NCBI GenBank assembly: GCA_037447655.1
Contig: JBBHKE010000131.1
Location: 98,054 to 120,370 of the forward strand
DNA length: 22,317 nucleotides
DNA from: Zygnema cylindricum
Taxonomy: Eukaryota > Streptophyta > Zygnematophyceae > Zygnematales > Zygnemataceae
Direction: 5' to 3'
Shown piece by piece: positions 8,749 through 16,841 of the stretch. The notes beneath the pieces are model-generated. The model ran no database searches and was not told the DNA's origin. It was given only the letters and a program-made list of their open reading frames with translations. The position numbers and the translations under genes were made by a program. Positions within the stretch are counted from its first letter, which is position 1. Each line of letters opens with the position of its first letter.

Positions 8749-9690
8749 CCTCAGACATACTTAGAGGCCATAAACACTCCAGAAAGTAGCCGGTGGATCA
8801 CAACTATAAATGAAGAAATGGCCTCTACCATGAAAGCCAATTCATGGGAGTTGGTAGATTGTCCACCGGACCGAAAACCGATCAGATGTAAGTGGGTTTT
8901 TAAACTTTAATTAAACTCGAATAATACCATTGAGAGGTACAAAAATAGGTTAGTTGCAAAAAGATATACTCAGAAAGAGTGGATAGACTACGAAGAAACC
9001 TTTGCACTTGTAGTCAAATTTTCTTCTGTTAGAATCCTTTAGAGTATAGCCGCAGAGGAGGATATGGAAATACACCAGATGGATATTAAAACGGCCTTTT
9101 TGCACGAAGAGTTGGAAGAAGAAATTTACATGAGGCAACCGCAAGGATTCGTGGAAAGTGGGAAAGAAAACAAAATTTTGCAAACTGATAAAATCACTCT
9201 ATAGGCTTAAGCAAGCCCCGCGACAGTGGAATATAAAGCTCGACAAATTTTGACCGGTTTGGGGTATATCAGAATTAGATCAAATCACTCCATATATTTA
9301 TTTGAGGATGGAGTGATATTTATTTCTATTTATGTGGATGATTTGTTGGTCTTAAGCAAGTCCTTAGATAAAGTTAACAACCTAAAACGGGATCATAGAA
9401 ACCTCTTTGACATGAAAGATCTCGGCGAAGCATGGAACATTTTGGGAATTCAAATGGAGAGAGATAGAGGGAGTACGATTATAAGACTATCTTAGAAAGA
9501 AGAGATTGGTAATATGCTAGAAAAATTTCAAATGGAGAAAGCAAACGGATGTACTACTTCCATGGATTTGAAGAAAGTGTGTGATTAAAGTGAAGAGGGA
9601 GGAATATTGATCATTAATGATGAGATAGATGAGATAGAAAAAATATTTATGGAAAATATCCCTTATCGATGTTGTTCTAAGACAACTGTT
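8749..9690 (+). pseudogene. Broken Ty1/copia reverse transcriptase domain
   Basis: The plus-strand frame beginning CCT at 8749 carries the order of motifs of the copia RT domain: W-E-L-V near the start (about 8848), K-W-V-F-K (about 8890), Y-E-E-T-F-A at 8989-9006, M-D-I-K-T-A-F-L-H at 9079-9105, L-K-Q-A-P-R-Q-W (about 9208-9231), the catalytic Y-V-D-D at 9331-9342, and D-M-K-D-L-G near 9410. In an active element this enzyme copies the transcript into DNA. Here it is dead: stops lie at 8908, 9040, 9493 and 9586, with a one-base gain near 9175 and a compensating one-base loss near 9250. Recognisable sequence ends at I-P-Y-R (9658-9669). There is no gag, protease or integrase, and no RNase H is recognisable. 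The catalytic residues survive, so the damage reflects age rather than loss of the active site first. Confidence 0.9.
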
Positions 9691-9849
9691 GGCACTGAAG
9701 ATGAAGAAGATGTAGCAGTAGTCATCGTAGAACAAATCAAGAGGGGAAGCTTCAACAAATACCGATGGCTTAACAGAAACTTTGATAGACTATAACTTTG
9801 AGTAACGTGCTCCAATGACCTTAAATTTTACCACAGTGTAGATAACATT
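9670..9849 (+). other. Unrecognised acidic extension and polypurine-tract-like run
   Basis: After the RT motif I-P-Y-R the same frame stays open to TAA 9793-9795, but it no longer resembles a copia polyprotein; it reads V-G-T-E-D-E-E-D-V-A-V-V-I-V-E-Q-I and then a short basic end. A deletion or fusion junction near 9670 is likely. The purine run AAGAGGGGAAG at 9739-9749 has the form and approximate place of a 3' polypurine tract, about 100 bases before clear LTR similarity resumes. Confidence 0.4.
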
Positions 9850-10142
9850 CAAAGGAACACACACACAAAATTTCAATCAATTCCGCTCATAGATCTGTGA
9901 GATATGTATAAATGAAATTACATAAAACTGAGTGTACAGTTTTCATATCATTTGTTCCTAAAAATCAAATTCACTAAGTCCTACTTCTATACACCGAAAC
10001 TACACTAAGCTCTACGGAGGCATTCCAGCCGTACATCTAGCATTCTATCACAAATATTTACACCGAAGTTCAGACAACGTAAAGTGATAATGATCTAGTC
10101 ACGCCTCGTCACTATTTGTTGGCGGCGGCTGTCAGCGGTCCG
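9850..10142 (+). mobile_element. Partial divergent LTR (copy 3), cut by the assembly gap
   Basis: This segment follows LTR copies 1 and 2 in order but with many differences: GGAACACACA...AATTT near 9854, CTCATAGATCTGTGAG near 9889, ACTAAGTCCTAC at 9974-9985, then the inverted repeat TACGGAGGC...CCAGCCGTAC (10013-10034), an AAATATTTACACC block (10052-10064) and the GC-rich GGCGGCGGCTGTCAGCGG motif from 10121. It stops at the N run. It is plausibly the 3' LTR of the element whose RT lies upstream, with about 230 bases of its 5' side missing or unrecognisable. TATATA is absent here (CTATACAC instead). Confidence 0.6.
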
Positions 10143-10152
10143 NNNNNNNNNN
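10143..10152. other. Assembly gap (10 N)
   Basis: Exactly ten N bases, a typical placeholder rather than a measured length. LTR sequence lies on the left and satellite sequence on the right, so the true junction is unknown. Confidence 0.99.
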
Positions 10153-10343
10153 TGGATTTAATGTGTTTGTCAATCCTTATTGTTATTAACAATGGATTTA
10201 ATGTGTTTGTTAATCGCTATTTTATTAACAATGGATCTAATATTTTTGATAATCGCTATTGTCCCTAACAATGGATATAATGTGTTTGACAATCGCTATT
10301 GTCCTTAACAATGGATTTAATGTTTTTGTCAATCGCTATACAA
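10153..10343 (+). repeat. Variant 40-bp satellite block (type B), about 5 units
   Basis: Four full units and one partial unit begin TGGATTTAATGTGTTTG and continue CAATCGCTATTGTCC...TTAACAA; lengths are 40, 39, 40 and 40 bases. The unit length equals that of the main satellite and the CGCTA and TAACAA elements recur, so the types are probably related, but type B is distinct by sequence. The fifth unit changes into the main type at about 10340. Confidence 0.8.
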
Positions 10344-11630
10344 TTATTGTTATACCTAAAAGTTTGTGTAATTTAGATTGCAATTCCTGTTATCGCTAAC
10401 TGTTTTTGTAATTTAGGTAACAATTCCTGTTATCGCTAACGGTTTGTGTAATATAGGTAACAATCCCTGTTATCGCTAATAGTTTTTATAATCTAGGTAA
10501 CAATTATTTTATCGCTAATTGTTTGTGTAATTTAGGTAACAATTATTGTTATTCCTAACTGTTTGTGTAATTTAGGTAACAATTCTTGTTATCGCTAACA
10601 TTTTGTGTAATTTAGGTAACAATTCGTGTTATCACTAATAGTTTGTGTAATTTAGGTAACAATTTTCGTTCTCGCTAATTGTTTCGGTAATTCAGGTAAC
10701 AATTGATGTTATCGTTATTTGTTTGTGTAATTTAAATAACAATTTTTGTTATCGCTAACTGTTTGTGTAATTTAGGTAACAATTCTTGTTATCGCTAAGA
10801 GTTTGTATAATTTAAGTAATAATTCCTGTTATTGCTAACAGTTTGTGTAATTTAGGTAACAATTCGTGTTATTGCTAATTGTTTGTGTAATTTGCGTAAC
10901 ACTTATTGTTATTGCTAATTGTTTGTGTAATTTAGGTAACAATTCCTGTTATCGCTTATAGTTTGTGTAATTTAGGTAACAATTCTTGATATTGCTAATA
11001 GTTTGTGTAATTTAGGTAACAATTCCTGTTATAGCTAATTGTTTGTGTAATTTACGTATCAATTATTGTTATCGCTAATTGTTTGTGTAATTTAGGTGAC
11101 AATTCCTGTTATCACTTATAGTTTGTGTAATTTAGGTAACAATTCTTGTTATCGCTAACTTTTTGTTCAATTTAGGTAACAATTTTTGTTATCGCTAAGA
11201 GTTTGTGTAACTTAGGTAACAATTTGTGTTATCGCTAACTGTTTGTGTAATTTAGGTAACAATTCTTGTTATCGCTAATTGTTTGTGTAATTTAGGTAAC
11301 TGTTCTTATTATCGCTAACAGTTTGTGTAATTTAGGTAACAATTCTTGTTATCGCTAATGGTTTGTGTAAGTTAGAAAACAATTCTTGTTTTTGCTAACT
11401 GTTTGTGTATTTTAGGTAACAATTCTTGCTATCGCTAACAGTTTGTGTAATTTAGATAAAAAAATCCTTTTATCGTTACTGTTTATGTAATTTAGGTAAC
11501 AATTCTTGTTATCGCTAACAGTTTGTGTAAGTTAGATAACAATTCCAGTTTGGGTAAGTTAGGTAACAATTCCTGTTATCGCTAATAGTTTGTGTTAGTT
11601 AAGTAACCATTATTTCTAGCGCTAACAGTT
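10344..11630 (+). repeat. 40-bp minisatellite array, segment 1 (about 32 units)
   Basis: Head-to-tail units are made of GTTTGTGTAATTTAGG, then the dyad TAACAATTCTTGTTA, then TCGCTAACA or TCGCTAATT. For example, GTTTGTG-type starts fall at 10442, 10482, 10521, 10561 and 10601. Nearly all units here are of the TTATCGC kind; the TTAGCGC kind is rare until the last unit. Stops in all frames rule out coding. The segment ends where the first solo LTR is inserted. Confidence 0.95.
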
Positions 11631-12409
11631 TGTTGTCCATAGCCATTTTCATCCATGGATTTATCCTCGGAAGCCCTATAGACTACCCAAAAACAGCCTA
11701 CTTTGAATCAACACAGAATTCTACAGAAGAAACAAATCAAGCTGAAACTAGTATCAAAAATAGTTTCTAGGATATTGAATAACCTTACAAAATTTGAGAC
11801 AAAAATAATAAACATAGTGATCACATCATCTAGTCAAAATTGCAGAAAAGCAGTTTGCCATAACTTTGATAAAGCCGACCAACTTCACAATGAAGTAAAA
11901 CACAGACCATGCCCAAAATAGGCCTGAAAACCTGCGAAAGTATACACAAAAGAAAGAAGAACACGCATACAGAATTTCAGATAATTCTGCCAGCAGATCT
12001 GAGAGCAATCCTTAGATAAAATTACCAAAAATGTCCATAAACAGGTTTTGGTCCAGGAAGTTCCTATTTGTTGAAATGACTAAGTTCTACAATATATACA
12101 CTCAGCCTTACTAATAAATGTACGGAGGCATACCAGCCGTACGTAATTTACCATCTACTTAAATATATGTGAGTATGCCTGAATAATTCAAGGTATGTCA
12201 GAAAATGTAATTCTACACTAATAATTAATGCACAAAAAGATAAAACAATATTAAATCAAAATATTTACACCAACGCTTCCATAAAATCCGCGTACTGAGT
12301 ATCAACTTGATTATTCACTTGTCGACGAAACCACGTAGTGAACCGAAATCACATACGTACGGTTCACTTGATACCACGTCATCCAAATTGCGATTCCTTA
12401 AAAAATATC

Positions 12410-12426
12410 GGCGGACGCCGTCCGCC
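12410..12426 (+). promoter_or_regulatory. Perfect GC hairpin in LTR copy 2
   Basis: GGCGGAC, loop GCC, GTCCGCC: a 7-bp stem with a 3-base loop in otherwise AT-rich DNA. LTR copy 1 has a related hairpin at 8257-8277 with a different loop, and LTR copy 3 has a similar GC block just before the gap. Its role is unknown. Confidence 0.6.
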
Positions 12427-12487
12427 CTCCAAATGTACCATGACCCACTTGTTGTCTTTTTGGAAAGCTTTCAGTCTCAGAGCAGCT

Positions 12488-12650
12488 CAGCTGCTTTACA
12501 GACAAAGCAACGCAGCTGCTATACAGACAAAGCAGCGCAGCTGCTATACAACAGAGCATCCCAGCAGCAGAGCAACGCAGCAGCAGAGCAGTTGCTATAT
12601 AGCAAGCAGCGCAGCAGCGAAGCTGCAACACAGACAGAACAAGGCAACCA
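12488..12650 (+). repeat. CAGCTGCT/CAGCAG-rich short tandem tract in LTR copy 2
   Basis: Units of about 25 bases beginning CAGCTGCTATACAGACAAAG lie at 12488-12512, 12513-12537 and 12538-12561, followed by degenerate CAGCAG(A)GCAACG pieces. I do not see this tract in LTR copy 1, so it expanded inside this copy or its sublineage. Confidence 0.8.
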
Positions 12651-12667
12651 TGATTATATTTGATATG

Positions 12668-12679
12668 GTCCGTACGGAC
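12668..12679. promoter_or_regulatory. 12-bp palindrome GTCCGTACGGAC
   Basis: A perfect 12-bp palindrome centred on CGTACG in LTR copy 2. CGTACGG words recur through this LTR family (7962, 7980 and 8697 in copy 1; 12121 and 12356 in copy 2). Protein binding is possible but not shown. Confidence 0.4.
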
Positions 12680-12750
12680 AACGCAATGTCTAATATTCTT
12701 AATGTGATTCTGTACAGGATAGAGCAACTGCGATAGATACGATTCTAGTT

Positions 12751-12813
12751 AGCTTAGTGATAGCTCAGTGGTAGCTTAGTGATAGCTCAATGGTAGCTTG
12801 ACAGATTAGTGGT
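12751..12813 (+). repeat. 22-bp tandem repeat near the 3' end of LTR copy 2
   Basis: AGCTTAGTGATAGCTCAGTG plus GT at 12751-12772 is repeated at 12773-12794 with one change, followed by a partial diverged unit to 12813. The unit is not seen in LTR copy 1. Confidence 0.8.
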
Positions 12814-12911
12814 ACGCGTGCGCAATAAATGTGGCGTAAGTACGAAACTAACATTTCAAAAACAACACTGCTTGTGTAATTTAGGTAACAATTCCTGTTA
12901 GCGCTAACAGT

Positions 12912-13039
12912 TAACAATTTCTCTTGTCGCTACTGTTTGTGTAATTAAGGTAACAATTTTTGTAATCGCTAACAGTTTGTGTAATTTAGGTTATAATTCT
13001 TTTTATCGCTAACTGTTTATGTAATTTAGGTAACAATTT
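12912..13039 (+). repeat. Block duplication in array, pair 1 copy 1
   Basis: This 128-base block, from TAACAATTTCTCTTGTCGC to TAGGTAACAATTT, appears identical to 13247-13374. The offset is 335 bases, not a multiple of 40, because of a truncated unit and an irregular insertion between the copies. Confidence 0.8.
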
Positions 13040-13246
13040 TTGTTATCGTTAACAGTTTGTGTAATTTAGGTAACAATTTTTGTTATCGCTAACAGTTTGT
13101 GTAATTCATATTACAATTAATTTAGGTAACAATTCTTGTTATCGCTAATTGTTTCTGTAATTAAGGTAATAATTCTTGTTATTGCTAACTGTTTGTGTAA
13201 TTTAGGTTATAAATCTTGTTATCGTTAACAGTTTGTGTAAATTAGG

Positions 13247-13374
13247 TAACAATTTCTCTTGTCGCTACTGTTTGTGTAATTAAGGTAACAATTTTTGTAA
13301 TCGCTAACAGTTTGTGTAATTTAGGTTATAATTCTTTTTATCGCTAACTGTTTATGTAATTTAGGTAACAATTT
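13247..13374 (+). repeat. Block duplication in array, pair 1 copy 2
   Basis: Partner of 12912-13039. It shares the distinctive TTATAATTCTTTTTATCGC unit and the CTTGTCGCTACTG unit in the same order. Confidence 0.8.
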
Positions 13375-14360
13375 CTCTTAGTGCAAATAGTTTGTGAAAT
13401 TTAGGTTATAATTCTTGTTATCGCTAACCGTTTGTGTAAGTTAGGTGAGAATTCTTGTTGTCGCTCATTGTTTGTCTAATTTAGGTAACAATTTTTGTTA
13501 TCGCTAACTGTTTGTATTATTTAGGAAACAATTCTTGTTATCGCTAACTGTTTGTGTAAGTTAGGTAACATTTCTAGTTATCGCAACCAGTTTGTGTAAT
13601 TTAGATAACAATTCCTGTTATCGCTAACAGTTTGTGTAATTTAGGTAACAATTCTTGTTATCGCTAACAGTTTGTGTAAGTTAGGTTACCATTATTGTTG
13701 GCGCTAAAAGTTTGTGTAGTTTAGGTAACAATTCGTGTTAGCGCAAACAATTTGTGTATGTTAGTTAACTATTACTGTTAGCACAAACATTTTGTATAGT
13801 TTAGATAATAATTCCTTTTATCGCTAACTGTTTGTGTAATTTAGGTAACAATTCTTGTTATCGCTAATAGTTTGTGTAAGTAAGTTAACAATTCTTGTTA
13901 GATCAAACAATTTGTGTTATTCAGATAACAATTCCTGTTATCGCTAACTGTTTGTGTAATTTAGGTAACAATTCCTGTTATCGCTAACAGTTTGTCTCAG
14001 TTAGGAAACCATTATTGTTAGCGCTAATAGTTTGTGAAAATTAGGTTACAATCCCTGTTATTGCTAACATTTTGTGTAATTAAGGTAACAAGTCTTGTTA
14101 TCGCTAACAATTTGTGTAATTTACGTAACAACTCTTCTTTTCGCTAACAGTTTCTGTAAGTGAGGTAATCATTCTTGTTAGCGCAAATAGTTATTGTAAG
14201 TTAGGTAACAATTCCTGTAAGCGCTACTAGTCTGTGTAAGTTAGGTAACAATTCCTGTTATCGCTAACAGTTTGCGTTAGTTAGGTAATAATTCCTATTA
14301 TCGTTAATTGCTTCTAAAATATAGGTAACAATTCTTGTTATTGCTAACAGTTTGTGTAAT

Positions 14361-15042
14361 TTAGGTAACCATTGTTGTTAGCGCTAAAAGTTTGTGTAAG
14401 ATAGGTAACCATTATTGTTAGCGCTTACAGTTTGTGTAATTTAATTAACAATTCGTGGTAGCGCTAACAGTTTGTGCGAGTTAGTTAACAATTCCTATAA
14501 GCGCAAAGAATTAGTGTAAATAGATAACAATTATTGTTATCGCTAACTGTTTGTGTACTTTAGGTGACAATTCTTGTTATTGCTAACAGTTTGTGTAATT
14601 TAGGTAACCATTGTTGTTAGGGTAAAAGTTTGTGTAAGTTAGGTAACCATTATTGTTAGCGCTAACAGTTTGTGTAATTTAATTAACAATTCGTGGTAGC
14701 GCTAACAGTTTGTGTAAGTTAGTTAATAATTCCTGTTAGCGCAAATATTTTGTGTAACTTAGGTAACAATTCTTGTTTTCGCTAACAAATTGTGTAAGTT
14801 AGGTAAAAATTCCTTTTATCGCTAACAGTTTGTGTAATTTAGGTAACCATTCTTGTTAGCGCTAATAGTTTGTGTAAGCTAGGTAACCATTATTGTTAGC
14901 CCTAATAGATTGTGTAATTTAGGTAACAATTCCTGTTAGCGTAAAACGTTTTTGTAAGTTAGTTAACAATTCCTGTTAGCGCAAACAGTGCGTATTATTT
15001 AGGTAACAATTCGTGATAGTTCAAACTCTTTTTGTAATTTAG
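14361..15042 (+). repeat. 682-bp block duplication, copy 1
   Basis: About 17 consecutive satellite units with many private variants (GTAAGATAGG, CAATTCGTGGTAGCGC, AAAGAATTAGTGTAAATAG, GTTAGGGTAAAAG, AACAGTGCGTATTATTTAGG) recur in the same order at 15804-16486. By reading I see one inserted T in the second copy and no other difference, so the duplication is young compared with the divergence among neighbouring units. Confidence 0.9.
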
Positions 15043-15803
15043 GTAACAATTCTTCTTATCGCTAACAGATTGTGTAAGGTACATAACAATTCCTATTAGC
15101 GCAAACAGTGTGTGTAATTAAGGTAACATTCTGTGTTATCGCTAACAGTTTGTGTAATTTAGGTAACCATTATTGTTATATCTAACTGTTTGTTAAATTT
15201 AGGTATTAATTTTTGTTAGCGCAAACTGTTTGTTTAAGTTAGGTAACAATTCGTTTTAGCGCTAACAGTTTGTGTAAGTGAGATAACAACTCTTGTTATC
15301 GCTAACTATTTGTGTAATTAAGATAACAATTCCTTTTAACGCTATCTGTTTGTGTAATTTAGGTAACAATTCATGTTATCGCTAAGTGTTTGTGTAATTT
15401 AGGTAACAATTATTGTTATCGCTAACAGTTTTTGTAAGTTAGGTAACCATTCTTTTTAACGCTAACAGTTTGTGTAATTTAGAAAACAATTCCTGTTATT
15501 GCTAATTGTTTGTGTAATTTAGGTAACAATTCTTGTTATCTCTAACAATTTGTGTAATTTAGGTAACAATTCTTATTTGCGCTAACAGTTTGTGTATGTT
15601 AGATGACAATTCTTGTTATCGCTAATAGTCAGTGTAAATTAAATGTGGTAACAATTCCTGTTATCGCTAAGAGTTTGTGTTATTTCGGCAACAATTCTGC
15701 TTATCGTTAACAGTTTGTGTACGTTATATAACAATTCCTGTTATCGGTAACAGTTTGCGTAAGTTAGGTATTAATTCCTGTTAGCGCAAAAAGTTTGTGT
15801 AAG

Positions 15804-16486
15804 TTAGGTAACCATTGTTGTTAGCGCTAAAAGTTTGTGTAAGATAGGTAACCATTATTGTTAGCGCTTACAGTTTGTGTAATTTAATTAACAATTCGTT
15901 GGTAGCGCTAACAGTTTGTGCGAGTTAGTTAACAATTCCTATAAGCGCAAAGAATTAGTGTAAATAGATAACAATTATTGTTATCGCTAACTGTTTGTGT
16001 ACTTTAGGTGACAATTCTTGTTATTGCTAACAGTTTGTGTAATTTAGGTAACCATTGTTGTTAGGGTAAAAGTTTGTGTAAGTTAGGTAACCATTATTGT
16101 TAGCGCTAACAGTTTGTGTAATTTAATTAACAATTCGTGGTAGCGCTAACAGTTTGTGTAAGTTAGTTAATAATTCCTGTTAGCGCAAATATTTTGTGTA
16201 ACTTAGGTAACAATTCTTGTTTTCGCTAACAAATTGTGTAAGTTAGGTAAAAATTCCTTTTATCGCTAACAGTTTGTGTAATTTAGGTAACCATTCTTGT
16301 TAGCGCTAATAGTTTGTGTAAGCTAGGTAACCATTATTGTTAGCCCTAATAGATTGTGTAATTTAGGTAACAATTCCTGTTAGCGTAAAACGTTTTTGTA
16401 AGTTAGTTAACAATTCCTGTTAGCGCAAACAGTGCGTATTATTTAGGTAACAATTCGTGATAGTTCAAACTCTTTTTGTAATTTAG
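15804..16486 (+). repeat. 683-bp block duplication, copy 2
   Basis: Partner of 14361-15042 at an offset of 1443-1444 bases (36 units). The extra T is in CAATTCGTTGGTAGCGC near 15899. The copy ends with CTCTTTTTGTAATTTAG at 16486, directly at the start of the foreign insert. Confidence 0.9.
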
Positions 16487-16841
16487 TTCAATTAGGATTG
16501 ATCAATTCAATACAGAATGTACATTCTACACAAGAATTAAGGAAATGAGAGCACTAAGTGCAGTTTAAGGTGTTTTATGCTCTATTGTCTCTAATTTGCT
16601 TGTAGTACATGTTTGTTTGGTTGAAATACCTCTATCGTTTAGAGTTACATATCTTACACTATAGATCTAGTCTTCTAGGCATTTCTCTTTTGGTTTGCTT
16701 CCGCTAACATGTCTGATAATGGCTCAGCTCCTATTGCAAGTGCTCTTATTAGCCCTAGTGCTCCACCTGCTCCTGTTGGTGCAAGTGTGACTCCTAGTGG
16801 GAGTGGATCATAGCCTAGTCTTAATGCACATGACCTTCAAC
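16487..16841 (+). mobile_element. Foreign 355-bp fragment, probably retrotransposon leader plus start of gag
   Basis: Non-satellite sequence is bounded by AATTTAG on both sides (16480-16486 and 16842-16848), which may be a duplication or microhomology, since the word belongs to the satellite unit. The left part is T-rich untranslated sequence; an ATG at 16709 then opens 34 codons rich in Ser, Ala and Pro (MSDNGSAPIASALISPSAPP...), closed by TAG at 16811-16813, after which the frame continues to TAA 16850. An N-terminal low-complexity Ser/Pro segment after a leader ending CGCTAAC fits a copia-type gag start, but no gag core or zinc knuckle is present, so the assignment is an inference. There are no LTR ends. 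Confidence 0.5.

Larger units (their letters stand above)
11631..12867 (+). mobile_element. Solo LTR of the copia family inserted in the satellite (LTR copy 2)
   Basis: Ends are TGTTGTCC at 11631 and ...AAAACAACA at 12867, so TGTTG and CAACA form short terminal inverted repeats. It matches LTR copy 1 from end to end, with TATATA at 12093-12098 and the inverted repeat GTACGG/CCGTAC (12120-12125 and 12137-12142). Satellite sequence lies on both sides and resumes in register: the last five bases before it (CAGTT) and the five after it (CTGCT) occupy the same place in the 40-bp unit, as a 5-bp target duplication would, though only three of five agree. No internal element sequence remains, so unequal recombination between two LTRs is the likely origin. 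Extra tandem tracts distinguish it from copy 1. The frames at 12307-12736 arise from these tracts and are not genes. Confidence 0.85.
12868..16486 (+). repeat. 40-bp minisatellite array, segment 2 (about 90 units)
   Basis: Same unit as segment 1 but more mixed. Besides TTATCGCTAAC units there are frequent units with CCATTATTGTTAGCGCTAA, and others with CCTGTTAGCGCAAACA. GTTAGCGCTAAC is a perfect 12-bp palindrome. A truncated unit lies at about 12900-12920 and a small irregular insertion at about 13107-13127. Multi-unit blocks are duplicated inside the segment. It ends at 16486, where foreign sequence begins. Confidence 0.95.

Noticed and set aside
10344-11630. CRISPR-like array
   Set aside because: The whole 40-base unit is conserved, with no unique spacers, and the context is plant nuclear DNA.
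12307-12736. Gln/Ser/Ala-rich proteins in two plus-strand frames
   Set aside because: Products of the CAGCTGCT tandem tract in a solo LTR. Similar low-complexity strings arise in more than one frame, as expected of a repeat.
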